Positions 1 to 9,781 of a stretch of 36,815 nt of DNA are shown one piece after another (the first letter of the stretch is position 1; every line of letters starts with the position of its first letter). This DNA comes from Methyloceanibacter sp. GTDB taxonomy: Bacteria > Pseudomonadota > Alphaproteobacteria > Rhizobiales > Methyloligellaceae. The stretch spans positions 1 through 36,815 of the forward strand of contig JARFRF010000130.1 in NCBI GenBank assembly GCA_029287395.1, in the 5' to 3' direction. A program made the translations under genes and the position numbers. Under the pieces are notes generated by a model that saw only the letters and a program-made list of their open reading frames with translations, did not search any database and was not told the origin of the DNA.

Positions 1-1
1 T

Positions 2-922
2 GATGCCGATCTCGACTTGGATGTCCGTCAGGCTCAGCTCGACGACATGCGTATCGGTCCGAGCGCCGTCAGCATTGCCTTCGTAGATGGAAAGCTCGAT
101 GCCACGATGTGGCGCATGGCGTTCTACGGCGGGGAGGGACGTGGGACTCTGACCGTCGCCATGCACGACGCCGTGCCAAGCTTTGCCGGCGATCTGCGGC
201 TTGAGGATGTTGATACCCGCTCGTTGCTGAGGGACACGCTCGGTTTGCAGCGAATGGGCGGCAAGGGAAAATTGACCTTGAACATCACGGGCGAGGGCGG
301 CGACTGGGAAACAATGGCCTTGTCGCTTATGGGGAACGGCGCCTTTGCAGTCTCCGAGGGTGCTATTGACGGGATCGCAGCCCCTGCCTTGGTGAGCGGG
401 CTTGAGGCCGGAACGCTAAATTTGCGCGCGGATCCCAAAGCTGTACTCCCATTCGCACTGCTCGCCGGTAGCTTCGATATCAATCATGGTGTTGCATCAA
501 CCCGTAATCTCAGGTTTAGAAGCCCGTTGGCAAACATCACGGCTGACGGCGGTGTGAATCTTGTACGCGACAGTCTCGACCTCACGGTGAGCCCAGGGCC
601 GGTCGCAAAAGAACAGGGTGGGGGCGTCGTCTCTTTGGCAGAGCATCTGCCACCGCTTCGGATAGTGGGGTCCCTACAGAGTCCTCGGATGAGCCTTGCG
701 AACAATCCGCTTGCCGCGGGAGACGCAAAGCCGGCGTCGGACTTGGTGTTCCCGGGTCTCGTCCTTCGTGAAAGGCGAGGCACCAAACGCCGCAACCAGG
801 TCACGAGCGGAGGGGTGGCGGCAGGACAGACCCGGCAGCCAAGTGCGCTTGCGCCGTCCTTCTCCGCTGCGCCACAGGACACCAGACAGTCTCCACCGCT
901 GCGGCTTGAGCCGCAGCCCTAG
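2..922 (+). CDS. AsmA family protein, C-terminal part (5' end outside window)
   Basis: Frame open from base 2 (DADLDLDVRQAQLDDMRIG...). AsmA-like C-terminal features: repetitive beta-rich protein, 'GKLTLNITGEGGDWETMALSLMGNGAFAVSEGAIDG', 'NITADGGVNLVRDSLDLTVSP', 'LRIVGSLQSPRMSL'. Confidence 0.8.
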   Translation, partial: DADLDLDVRQAQLDDMRIGPSAVSIAFVDGKLDATMWRMAFYGGEGRGTLTVAMHDAVPSFAGDLRLEDVDTRSLLRDTLGLQRMGGKGKLTLNITGEGGDWETMALSLMGNGAFAVSEGAIDGIAAPALVSGLEAGTLNLRADPKAVLPFALLAGSFDINHGVASTRNLRFRSPLANITADGGVNLVRDSLDLTVSPGPVAKEQGGGVVSLAEHLPPLRIVGSLQSPRMSLANNPLAAGDAKPASDLVFPGLVLRERRGTKRRNQVTSGGVAAGQTRQPSALAPSFSAAPQDTRQSPPLRLEPQP

Positions 923-933
923 AACTGGCGCAG

Positions 934-1528
934 CTATTTCTTCTTGAGTAACGCAGTACGTTTTCTTGTCCAGGGCCGCAAGGCCCAGGTCGAGGCCCTT
1001 CAGTTCGGCAACGGTCTGGATTTGTTTGCCGTGCAACGCATGAACAACGATCGTCGCATTGTTCGATTTCTTCAGATCCTGCCGGATATCGTCGGCGACA
1101 ATGTTGAGCGCTTTGCAGCCCAGTGGGAGACAGGTCTGAAACAGCAGCCCATAGACTTTCCCTAAATTGGTCGAGATCTGGACGCCGCGCTGGAGCGCAA
1201 CACCCGTCGGGTCATCTACGCGAAGAACAAGATTGCCCTTGGGGCCGTAGACGAGGATCATCCGGAAGATGAGCTTCTGCGTTTCCTTCTCGATCAGTGG
1301 CAGGACAAGAGAGCATCGCTCCTCCGCCGTCTTTGGGTCGCCCTCCTTGCCGCACACCAATGTCCAATTACCGTAGCTTCCGGCAATGCGCGTGCTGGGC
1401 TTGTTGGCATCCCCCGCAGCGGGTGCCTTCTTAGCGGCCGATGTCTCTTGGGCCTAAGATGTCCCCGGCGATCCAAACGCCAGGAGCGCGGCACTGCGTA
1501 GGGTGAAAAACGTGAGACGCGGACGCAT
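934..1528 (-). pseudogene. Invasion-associated locus B (IalB) family protein, apparently disrupted
   Basis: Minus-strand frame reads MRPRLTFFTLRSAALLAFGSPGTS-[TAG]-AQETSAAKKAPAAGDANKPSTRIAGSYGNWTLVCGKEGDPKTAEERCSLVLPLIEKETQKLIFRMILVYGPKGNLVLRVDDPTGVALQRGVQISTNLGKVYGLLFQTCLPLGCKALNIVADDIRQDLKKSNNATIVVHALHGKQIQTVAELKGLDLGLAALDKK. In-frame TAG at 1454-1456. A frameshift in the 4-nt run at 961-964 would restore ...RTALLKKK* ending at 934. The IalB family assignment rests on the overall pattern of W..C, C..P..C residues. Confidence 0.75.
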
Positions 1529-1654
1529 TGGAAACTCCCATCCACACGCAAAGGGGAGTTTTCGGCGCACCCCAAGGTCCCGTGACATAAGCCCCAATTG
1601 AGATCTGTTGCAACGGTTTTGCTCCGGCGCTGCAAGCAATTGGCTCTGGGCGGC

Positions 1655-2323
1655 TTAGACCAGTTCGCGCTCGTGCATCTCGGCCCGGGCCCCCTCAAGC
1701 CACTCGGTCATATCCGGCATTGCATAGATCGCGTCCACGTAATCCGCCGCAGTGCCGTCGTCGCCGTAGTGGGCGAGCGGCGTGCCATAGGTACGGAAGC
1801 GTGTCGCGACTGGGGCATACATCGCGTCGGCGTTCGTGAATGTGCCAAACAGCAGCGGCCCCTCATGGCCAAAGCGTGCACGCGTATCCTTCCAGATCGC
1901 GATAACACGCCGAATGTTATTAGCGAGGGTTTCGCTGACATCTGGCATCGGGAAGCGCGAAACGAGATCCATGGGCATGTCGTTGCGCAAGGCCTGAAAG
2001 CCCGCATGCATCTCAGCCGAGATACATCGCGCTGCTGCGCGCGCCGCAGGGTCTGTCGGCCAGAGGCCCGCATTCGGGTAACGCTCCGCGAGATATTCGA
2101 CGATTGCGAGGCTGTCGTAGATCACCCCGATTTCGGTCTTTAGAGCCGGCACCTTCCCGGAGGGAGAGCGCTTAAAGATCTCAGCCTTACTGTCCGGAAG
2201 TCTGAGGCGGATGCGCTCCTCTGCAAAAGGCGCGCCACAGGCCTTCAACGACAACCACGGGCGCAGGCTCCATGACGAGTAGTTCTTGTCGCCAAGCACC
2301 AACGTATAGCCCGTGTCCGTCAT
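1655..2323 (-). CDS. Glutathione S-transferase family protein
   Basis: ORF 1655..2347. N-terminal thioredoxin-like GST domain 'YTLVLGDKNYSSWSLRPWLSLKACGAPFAEERIRL...SGKVPALK...IYDSLAIVEYLAERYP'. Likely start is the internal ATG at 2323 (MTDTGYTL). Confidence 0.88.
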   Translation of the reverse strand: MTDTGYTLVLGDKNYSSWSLRPWLSLKACGAPFAEERIRLRLPDSKAEIFKRSPSGKVPALKTEIGVIYDSLAIVEYLAERYPNAGLWPTDPAARAAARCISAEMHAGFQALRNDMPMDLVSRFPMPDVSETLANNIRRVIAIWKDTRARFGHEGPLLFGTFTNADAMYAPVATRFRTYGTPLAHYGDDGTAADYVDAIYAMPDMTEWLEGARAEMHERELV

Positions 2324-2404
2324 TGTTCCGCCTTCCGTCGTTGTCATGTTTCCGCTCCCCTGCCATTAATGCGCGGCCCCTTCAAGACTCATCCGGGATT
2401 TTTC

Positions 2405-3823
2405 ATGCCTCCACATCTGCTGTCGCTCGATTCCATGCGCCAAACGCTCGAAGACTCCGTGCTGGAGCACGGCTCTCCTTCTATTCCCATTGAACTCGTC
2501 AATTCGAGTGAGGACGTCGAGAGGCTTGGCGAGCGTGCAGCTCGTTGGATCGAGTCGCGTCGTTGGAAGCCGTCACAAGGTGCTGTTCTTTTGGTGCCTG
2601 ACGAGACCGGTGCGATCGAGAAAGTGCTTCTTGGGACCGGTGGCCCGGATTGGGCTGAGGATGCACCCATGCTCACAGGCGCGCTTCCTGGCGCTCTGCC
2701 GGCAGGCGACTACCGATTTGCAGACACGTTAAAGCACCCCGACCTCGCCGTACTCGGCTTCCTAAAGGGGTGCTACCGATTTGCACGCTATAAGTCCGGA
2801 GACGCCAGTGAGGCGAAGCGTATCGTGATGCCGAAAGGCGCTGACCGGGAACATATCCTTGCACTAGCGGAAGGGGTCTACCTTGGGCGCAACCTTATCA
2901 ATACGCCGGCAAACGATCTGGGACCCGCGGAACTCGAATCCGTGGCGCGCGATTTGACGACTACCTTTGGCGCCTCGATCAAAGTGACAGAAGGCTCGAG
3001 TCTACTGTCGGACAATTTTCCAATGATCCACGCTGTTGGCCGAGCGAGCAATCGGCCTCCGCGCTTGATTGATCTTCGTTGGGGCTCCGAGACTGCCCCG
3101 AAGATTACGATTGTGGGGAAAGGCATTTGCTTCGATACGGGCGGGCTCAATCTCAAGCCTGGGAATGCGATGAGCCTCATGAAGAAGGATATGGGCGGTG
3201 CCGCTGCTGCTATGGCCTTCGCCCTGATGGTTATGCGAACGGGGCTGCCTATTCGCCTGCGCGTACTCATTCCGGCCGCAGACAACTCTGTGGCAGGCAA
3301 CGCATTCCGTCCTGGCGACGTGCTCCCTAGTCGCAACGGCATGACAGTTGAGATAGGCAATACCGACGCGGAGGGACGCTTGGTATTGGCCGATGCCATG
3401 AGCCTCGCCGATGAGGAAGCGCCAGACTATCTGATCACGTTTGCGACCCTGACCGGCGCGGCACGTGTCGCCTTGGGTCCAGACCTGCCGCCCTTCTACG
3501 CGACGGATGAGGTATTCGCGGAAGGCATGCTCAAGGCGGCGTCAGCGGTCGGCGATCCCGTGTGGCGCATGCCTTTCTGGGCTCCCTACGATAAGTTGCT
3601 CAAGAGCAGCATTGCCGACGTCAATCACATCTCCGAGGGGCCATTCGCAGGCTCTGTAACGGCGGCGCTGTTCCTCAAGCGCTTTGTTGAACACGCAAAG
3701 CGTTATGCCCATCTCGACATATATGGGTGGGTTCCGCGTGAGCAGCCGGGCCGGCCTCGCGGCGGCGAGCCTCATGGCGCGCGTGCGCTCTATGAGTACC
3801 TTCGTGGAGAATTCAACGCGTGA
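2405..3823 (+). CDS. Leucyl aminopeptidase family protein (M17)
   Basis: M17 signatures 'VGKGICFDTGGLNLKPGNAMSLMKKDMGGAAAAM' and 'NTDAEGRLVLADAMSLADE'. ORF opens at 2369; the internal ATG at 2405 is a plausible alternative start. Confidence 0.92.
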   Translation: MPPHLLSLDSMRQTLEDSVLEHGSPSIPIELVNSSEDVERLGERAARWIESRRWKPSQGAVLLVPDETGAIEKVLLGTGGPDWAEDAPMLTGALPGALPAGDYRFADTLKHPDLAVLGFLKGCYRFARYKSGDASEAKRIVMPKGADREHILALAEGVYLGRNLINTPANDLGPAELESVARDLTTTFGASIKVTEGSSLLSDNFPMIHAVGRASNRPPRLIDLRWGSETAPKITIVGKGICFDTGGLNLKPGNAMSLMKKDMGGAAAAMAFALMVMRTGLPIRLRVLIPAADNSVAGNAFRPGDVLPSRNGMTVEIGNTDAEGRLVLADAMSLADEEAPDYLITFATLTGAARVALGPDLPPFYATDEVFAEGMLKAASAVGDPVWRMPFWAPYDKLLKSSIADVNHISEGPFAGSVTAALFLKRFVEHAKRYAHLDIYGWVPREQPGRPRGGEPHGARALYEYLRGEFNA

Positions 3824-4677
3824 CGAAGCTCGATCCACGCCGGCATCCCTTCCGCGACGATCTCGCCGGAGCGGCCTTGCGTGGGTTAATCGATGCCAAG
3901 CGTTTCACAGAAGGGGATCGCCGCCGGGTTTCCGCCTCTTCACTGCCGCTGCGCCGCGCGCCGCGTGACGAGGCGAATCTCGATACCGAGGTCCTGCACG
4001 GGGAAACGCTTGTGGTTTTCGACGAGGCCGACGGCTGGGCTTGGGTGCAACTCGATCACGATGGCTACGTGGGTTATGTGCCAGTGGAGGGGCTGGGCGA
4101 CCCGGGCAAGCCGGCCACGCACCGAATTGCCGTTCTGCGGACCTACGTGTTTCCCGAGCCGGATGCCAAGGTGCCGCCGATCCGTATGCTCAGTCTGAAT
4201 GCCCGCGTGACTGTGTTGGACAGTGATGGGCGTTATGCTCGGCTCGACGGCGGAGGTTTCATCTATACCAGCCATCTTGCGGTCATCGGGGCGCATGACC
4301 CGGATTACGTGAAGATCGCAGAACGTTTCTTAGGCGCCCCCTATCTTTGGGGTGGGCGCACCAGCGTCGGCCTAGACTGCTCTGGCCTGGTTCAGCTCGC
4401 TGCTGCCGCAGCAGGCCATACGTTGCCGCGCGATGCAGACATGCAAGAGGCCGAGGCCGGCGAGCCGCTCGACATCATGGCTGGCGCAGGCCTCAAGCGT
4501 GGAGACCTAGTCTTCTGGGAGGGTCACGTAGGCATTATGACGAGTACTGAGGACTTTCTGCACGCAAATGCCTTTCACATGGCGGTCGAGCTCGAGCCCT
4601 TCGCGCAGGCGCGCCAACGCATTCAGGAAGCCGGTTTCCGTGTCACAAGTGCGCGGCGACTAGCGCCAAGCCGCTAG
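3820..4677 (+). CDS. NlpC/P60 family (C40) cysteine peptidase with N-terminal SH3-like domain
   Basis: 'APYLWGGRTSVGLDCSGLVQLAAAAAGHTLPRDADMQ...GDLVFWEGHVGIM' is the NlpC/P60 catalytic Cys/His core. GTG start overlaps the aminopeptidase stop by 4 nt (GTGA). Confidence 0.92.
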   Translation: MTKLDPRRHPFRDDLAGAALRGLIDAKRFTEGDRRRVSASSLPLRRAPRDEANLDTEVLHGETLVVFDEADGWAWVQLDHDGYVGYVPVEGLGDPGKPATHRIAVLRTYVFPEPDAKVPPIRMLSLNARVTVLDSDGRYARLDGGGFIYTSHLAVIGAHDPDYVKIAERFLGAPYLWGGRTSVGLDCSGLVQLAAAAAGHTLPRDADMQEAEAGEPLDIMAGAGLKRGDLVFWEGHVGIMTSTEDFLHANAFHMAVELEPFAQARQRIQEAGFRVTSARRLAPSR

Positions 4678-4686
4678 CTAACGAAT

Positions 4687-6321
4687 CTAGGTGGAAACAG
4701 CGTCGGCGGGCGTCGTCTCAAGTTCAAAAGCGGCCGCGAGTAACGCCTTGGTATAGTCCGTCCTCGGGTTTGCGAAGACCTCTTGCGATGGGCCTTGCTC
4801 CACAACTTTGCCATGACGAAGAACAAGAATTGAGTTCGCCAGTGCACGGACGACTTTGAGGTCGTGGCTGATAAAAAGATAGGCCAGCTTGTGGCGCTTC
4901 TGAAGGTCGCGCAGCAGATCAACAATTTGAGCTTGCACCGACACGTCCAACGCCGACGTCGGCTCATCTAGGATCAGGAACTTCGGCTCCAAAACGAGCG
5001 CACGCGCAATTGCGATGCGCTGACGTTGACCGCCGGAGAACTCGTGCGGATAGCGGTCTCGTACATTCGGGTCGAGGCCGACTTCATCTAGCGCGCGCGA
5101 GACTCGAGCAATGCGATCTTCGCTTGATATGTCCGGGTTTTGAATCAGCAATCCTTCTTCGATGATCTGTCCGATCGACATGCGCGGACTCAGAGATCCG
5201 TACGGGTCCTGAAAGACGATTTGCAGGTCCTTGCGCAAAGGCCGCATTTGTTTCGAGTTGTAGCCATCAATGCGCTCGCCCAGATAAACGATCGGCCCCT
5301 CGCTTGAGATCAAGCGTAGAATTGCTTGGCCCAGGGTCGTCTTGCCAGACCCCGACTCACCGACGACACCAAGCGTCTGTCCCTCTTTGACATCGACATC
5401 GACCCCGTCCACGGCTTTTACGTGCCCAACGGTCTTGCGCAGAAAGCCGCGCTTGATCGGGAACCACACTTTCAGATCGTCCGTCTTGAGTATGGTTTTG
5501 GCAGTAACATCGGCGGGTGGCGGCGAGCCTTTTGGCTCGGAACCAATTAGATGCTTCGTGTAGTCGTTCCTTGGGTTTTCGAAAATTTCCGTCGTCTTGC
5601 CTCGTTCGACAATCGAGCCTTGATGCATGACGCAAACACGATCCGCCATCTTTCGGACAATCCCGAGGTCGTGGGTGATGAGCAGCATGGCCATGTTGAA
5701 TTCGGCCTTGAGCTGCAACAACAGTTCGAGGATCTGCGCCTGGATCGTAACATCGAGCGCCGTTGTCGGTTCGTCCGCGATTAGCAGATCTGGCTCGTTC
5801 GCAAGCGCCATAGCGATCATCACACGTTGACGCTGGCCGCCAGAGAGCTGATGCGGATACGAGCCGAGCCGTTCCTCAGCATTCTGAATGCCGACCTTGG
5901 TGAGAAGATCGATCACCCGAGCACGCGCTTTCTCGCCCGTAATCCCTTTGTGGATGCTCAGAACCTCTGCGATTTGCCGCTCGATCGTATGAAGCGGATT
6001 GAGTGAGGTCATCGGTTCCTGAAAAATCATGGAGATCTGGTTGCCGCGCACATGCCGAAGCCCGTCGGGCGGCAGACCCAAGAGGTTCTCGCCCTTGAAA
6101 TAGATCGCGCCACCAGGATGCGAGGCTGCCGGGTAGGGGAGCAGTTGGAGAATCGACAAGGCCGAAACAGTCTTACCAGACCCAGACTCGCCAACCAAAG
6201 CCAGTGTCTCCCCATGGTCGATCTCGAATGAGATGTCCTTGACGGCGGTTGTCACTTTGTCGCCCGCGTTGAAATCGACGCACAATCTTTCAACGGAGAG
6301 AAGGGTGGGCCTGTCGTTCAT
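4687..6321 (-). CDS. yejF: Peptide ABC transporter, fused dual ATP-binding protein (YejF-type)
   Basis: Two complete ABC cassettes: Walker A GESGSGKT twice, LSGGQRQRV and FSGGQRQRI signatures, [16 protein letters not shown]. Start at internal ATG 6321 overlaps the upstream stop (ATGA). Located with yejE/yejB. Confidence 0.92.
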   Translation of the reverse strand: MNDRPTLLSVERLCVDFNAGDKVTTAVKDISFEIDHGETLALVGESGSGKTVSALSILQLLPYPAASHPGGAIYFKGENLLGLPPDGLRHVRGNQISMIFQEPMTSLNPLHTIERQIAEVLSIHKGITGEKARARVIDLLTKVGIQNAEERLGSYPHQLSGGQRQRVMIAMALANEPDLLIADEPTTALDVTIQAQILELLLQLKAEFNMAMLLITHDLGIVRKMADRVCVMHQGSIVERGKTTEIFENPRNDYTKHLIGSEPKGSPPPADVTAKTILKTDDLKVWFPIKRGFLRKTVGHVKAVDGVDVDVKEGQTLGVVGESGSGKTTLGQAILRLISSEGPIVYLGERIDGYNSKQMRPLRKDLQIVFQDPYGSLSPRMSIGQIIEEGLLIQNPDISSEDRIARVSRALDEVGLDPNVRDRYPHEFSGGQRQRIAIARALVLEPKFLILDEPTSALDVSVQAQIVDLLRDLQKRHKLAYLFISHDLKVVRALANSILVLRHGKVVEQGPSQEVFANPRTDYTKALLAAAFELETTPADAVST

Positions 6322-7232
6322 GAAGTCGCTCGGTTGTTTGGGAAGATCTCGTCGGCGCAACGGCGATATTCGACCTCGACCGTGATGTGATCGAGACCAA
6401 ACTTCCGGTTCAATCTCGTCTTGATGCCGCGAACGACCTCTTCGATGTCCGTTGCGTCTTTGACGACGGCATGAAGCGTTGCCACTTTGCGGGCCTGGGT
6501 GAGCGACCAGACATGGACATGGTGGATGTCATCCACGCCCTCGATATTGCCGATGAGGTCTGGCGCAATGCTCCGCGTGTCCAATTCGCTTGGTGCGCTC
6601 TCCAAGAGGATATGCGCGGACTCGGTTACGACAAACCATGCGCTGCGCAAAATGATCAGGGCAACAAGAACGGAGAGTAGCGGGTCAATCGGCGTCCATC
6701 CGGTGATCATGATCACAGCGCCAGCAACCAAGGCTGCGACGGAACCCAGCATATCGCCGATGACATGGAGTACAGCGCCCCGAACGTTAAGGTTGTCGCG
6801 ATCCGCTCCTCGGAGAAGCAGAAACGACACGACATTCACGAGCAGCCCGGCGATGCCGATGACGACCATGATGCCGCCGATGACATGGGCGTCGCCCGAC
6901 AGCAGGCGATGAATGGCCTCGTAGACGATCCACGCGGCAATCACGAAAAGCGCTAGACCGTTGGCGAAGGCGACCAGAACCTGGAAACGATCGAATCCGT
7001 AGGTACGCTTCCAGTCTGCGGGATGCCGCATCAAGCGGAAGGCGAACCATGCGAGCCCCAGCGCCGCAAAGTCTGTCAGCATGTGGCCAGCGTCGGCGAT
7101 CAGCGCGAGCGAATTGGCGATGATCCCACCGACGAACTCGACAAGCATAAACCCGCCCGTAATCAGTGCGGCGAGCCCCATCCTGGTCTCGTTCTCGTTG
7201 GCGGCAAGGGCCTGATCGTTCGAGCCGTGCAT
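6318..7232 (-). CDS. Cation diffusion facilitator (CDF) family transporter, CzcD/ZitB-like
   Basis: 'MGLAALITGGFMLVEFVGGIIANSLALIADAGHMLTDFAALGLAWFAF' and 'HVIGDMLGSVAALVAG' carry the CDF HxxxD metal-binding motifs; cytoplasmic C-terminal domain follows ('HHVHVWSLT'). Confidence 0.92.
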   Translation of the reverse strand: MHGSNDQALAANENETRMGLAALITGGFMLVEFVGGIIANSLALIADAGHMLTDFAALGLAWFAFRLMRHPADWKRTYGFDRFQVLVAFANGLALFVIAAWIVYEAIHRLLSGDAHVIGGIMVVIGIAGLLVNVVSFLLLRGADRDNLNVRGAVLHVIGDMLGSVAALVAGAVIMITGWTPIDPLLSVLVALIILRSAWFVVTESAHILLESAPSELDTRSIAPDLIGNIEGVDDIHHVHVWSLTQARKVATLHAVVKDATDIEEVVRGIKTRLNRKFGLDHITVEVEYRRCADEIFPNNRATS

Positions 7233-7242
7233 TTGTCCTGCC

Positions 7243-8406
7243 TCAGGTCAGCGTCTTGCGCGGATCGAGAGCATCGCGTACCGCCTCGCCGACGAAAATC
7301 AAAAGACTCAGCATGATGGCGATGACAAAGAAAGCCGTCAGCCCTAGCCAGGGGGCCTGCAGGTTGTCCTTGCCTTGCGCCAAGAGTTCGCCGAGCGACG
7401 GCGACCCCGGCGGCAATCCAAATCCAAGAAAGTCCAGGGACGTCAGCGTTGTTATGGAGCCGTTCAAAATGAATGGCATGAAGGTCAGTGTCGCAACCAT
7501 CGCGTTCGGCAGCAGATGCTTGAAGATGATCTTCGCATTAGGCAGACCCAGCGCCCGCGCCGCAGTCACATACTCGAAATTTCGTGCTCGGAGGAACTCC
7601 GCCCTCACGACGCCCACAAGGGCGACCCAAGAGAAGGCGAGCAAGATGCCGAGCAGGATCCAGAAGTTCGGTTCGATGACAGCCGCAACGATAATGAGCA
7701 AGTAAAGCTGCGGCACGCTGGTCCAAATCTCAATAAAGCGCTGGAACAACAGGTCGGTCCAGCCGCCGAAATAGCCTTGAATAGCGCCGGCGGCGACACC
7801 GATGATCGTCGAGAAGATTGTCAGTACCAATCCGAACAGGACCGAGATCCGAAAGCCGTAAATGATCCGCGCGATGACATCGCGTCCTTGGTCATCCGTT
7901 CCCAGCCAATTCCATTCAAGGTTGGCATCGCATGGGTGGAAACCCTTCTCGACCGCAAGCTCGCAGTCCTTATCGGAAAGAAGCCATGTTGGCTTCACCG
8001 GAAAGGCCATGGGCGGGTTCTTGTTTTGGGTGTTGTAGGAGAACCGGATTGGCGGCCACAGCATCCACCCGCCTTTTTCAGTGATCAGCTCCTGCACGAC
8101 AGGATCGCGATAGTCTGCCTCCGTCTCGAAGATCCCCCCGAAATCGGTTTCCGGATAAGCCTGAAAGACGGGCCAATAGTACCGGCCCTCATACTCGATA
8201 AGAATGGGCTTATCGTTGGCGATGAACTCGGCGAAGAGGCTGATCACAAAGAGGATCAGGAAAATCCACAAAGACCAGTAGCCGCGCCGATTAGCCTTGA
8301 AGGTCTGCCAGCGCCGTTTGTTGAGAGCCGAAACCCAAGGACGCGGCCGGGGGATGCCCTTCGCCGCGATCTCTTCGGTGACGCTCACGTCGGTCGGCGC
8401 GTCCAT
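7243..8406 (-). CDS. yejE: Peptide ABC transporter permease (YejE-type)
   Basis: Binding-protein-dependent permease with 'EYVTAARALGLPNAKIIFKHLLPNAMVATLTF' EAA motif and 'NRRGYWSLWIFLILFVISLFAEFIANDKPILIEYEGRYYWPVF' typical of YejE. Confidence 0.92.
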   Translation of the reverse strand: MDAPTDVSVTEEIAAKGIPRPRPWVSALNKRRWQTFKANRRGYWSLWIFLILFVISLFAEFIANDKPILIEYEGRYYWPVFQAYPETDFGGIFETEADYRDPVVQELITEKGGWMLWPPIRFSYNTQNKNPPMAFPVKPTWLLSDKDCELAVEKGFHPCDANLEWNWLGTDDQGRDVIARIIYGFRISVLFGLVLTIFSTIIGVAAGAIQGYFGGWTDLLFQRFIEIWTSVPQLYLLIIVAAVIEPNFWILLGILLAFSWVALVGVVRAEFLRARNFEYVTAARALGLPNAKIIFKHLLPNAMVATLTFMPFILNGSITTLTSLDFLGFGLPPGSPSLGELLAQGKDNLQAPWLGLTAFFVIAIMLSLLIFVGEAVRDALDPRKTLT

Positions 8407-9521
8407 CAGACCTCCCGCGTCTCAAAGTCGATGCGCGGATCGACCCAGGTGTAGGTGAGGTCAGACAGAAGGTTAATCAGCAGGCCGAGTAGCGAGAAGA
8501 TGTACACAGTCGCGAACACGACAGGGTAATCGCGGTTTACGATGGACTCGAAGCCAAGCAGCCCCAGCCCATCGAGCGTGAAAATGGTCTCGATCAGAAG
8601 CGAACCGGCGAAGAACGCACCGATAAAGGCACCCGGGAACCCGGCAATCACAATCAGCATGGCGTTCCGGAAAACATGACCGTACAGCACCTGCCGTTCG
8701 GTCAGGCCCTTGGCGCGTGCCGTGATGACATACTGTTTACGGATCTCTTCGAGAAAGGAGTTTTTCGTCAGGAACGTTGTTGTCGCGAAGGCCGACAGCG
8801 CCATGGCCGTCAGTGGAAGAACCAGGTGCCAGAAATAGTCGGCGATCTTTGCGTACCAAGGGAGCGACCAGAAATCCTCAGAGACGAGGCCCCGGAGCGG
8901 AAAGATCTGCAAGAAGGACCCGCCCGCGAACAGCACAATGAGGAACACGGCCACGAGGAATCCTGGGATGGCGTAGCCGATAACGATGACGCTCGAGGTC
9001 CAAATATCGAAGCGGGTGCCGTCGCTGACGGCCTTCCGAATGCCGAGAGGGATGGATATCGCGTAGGAAATCAGCGTCATCCATAACCCGAGAGAAATCG
9101 AAACCGGCATACGCTCCGCGATCAATTCCAACACGCTTGTGTCGCGGAAATAGCTTTCGCCAAAGTCGAAGCGCAGATAATTCCAGATCATCTGCCCGAA
9201 GCGCTCATGAGCCGGTTTGTCGAAGCCGAACTGCTTCTCAAGGCTGGCTATGAATTCAGGGTCCAGCCCCTGCGCACCGCGGTACTTCGATGACGTGCCC
9301 GCGACGTCGCCGCCAGCCATACCCTCCTGTCCACCACCGGCGAAGTCGCTGCCGCCGCCACTGAAATTCGCCGTTGCGCCAGGGTCTGTACCCGTCAGCT
9401 GTGCGATGAGCCGCTCGACGGGCCCGCCCGGCGCAAATTGCACGATGACGAAGGTCACCAGCATGATGCCGAGCATCGTTGGAATGATCAGCAAGAGTCG
9501 GCGAAGGATATAGGCGGCCAA
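8406..9521 (-). CDS. yejB: Peptide ABC transporter permease (YejB-type)
   Basis: '[42 protein letters not shown]' N-terminus and EAA region '[51 protein letters not shown]'. Stop overlaps the yejE start by 1 nt. Confidence 0.92.
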   Translation of the reverse strand: MAAYILRRLLLIIPTMLGIMLVTFVIVQFAPGGPVERLIAQLTGTDPGATANFSGGGSDFAGGGQEGMAGGDVAGTSSKYRGAQGLDPEFIASLEKQFGFDKPAHERFGQMIWNYLRFDFGESYFRDTSVLELIAERMPVSISLGLWMTLISYAISIPLGIRKAVSDGTRFDIWTSSVIVIGYAIPGFLVAVFLIVLFAGGSFLQIFPLRGLVSEDFWSLPWYAKIADYFWHLVLPLTAMALSAFATTTFLTKNSFLEEIRKQYVITARAKGLTERQVLYGHVFRNAMLIVIAGFPGAFIGAFFAGSLLIETIFTLDGLGLLGFESIVNRDYPVVFATVYIFSLLGLLINLLSDLTYTWVDPRIDFETREV

Positions 9522-9722
9522 TTGAGCTGGGCTTCCTGTCGCTGCGATACGGGTCGAAAATGACTGCCGCCGCGGCGCCCTTCAGGGCTCGCGAACAGCA
9601 TCCGAAGCCCTTGCTTACTGGATTCTAGGGACGAGTGGAACCCGACAGAGCCTCTGAATCATTGCAAGTTGGTAAGGCTCTCCGCTGCAGCGCTAAGGAC
9701 GAGACGGCCAAAGCTCTTAGGC

Positions 9723-9769
9723 GCCGCACCTGCGGCAGTTCTTGGAATCCCGAACGCTTCGAAGGGATT
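9723..9769 (-). other. Pair of small inverted repeats in the yejA-like/yejB intercistronic gap (possible RNA hairpins)
   Basis: GCCGCA-cc-TGCGGC at 9723-9736 and AATCCC...GGGATT at 9746-9769, the latter 13 nt beyond the substrate-binding gene stop (9782) in an otherwise non-coding 260-nt gap. Confidence 0.4.
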
Positions 9770-9781
9770 GACCGAGGTCCT

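Noticed and set aside
674-933. C-terminal extension of the IalB-like ORF as a genuine domain
   Set aside because: Antisense to the AsmA gene, Arg-rich and not protein-like; better explained by a frameshift near 961-964.
7375-8454. 359-aa plus-strand ORF
   Set aside because: Antisense shadow of yejE with Arg/Glu/Gln-rich non-protein-like composition.
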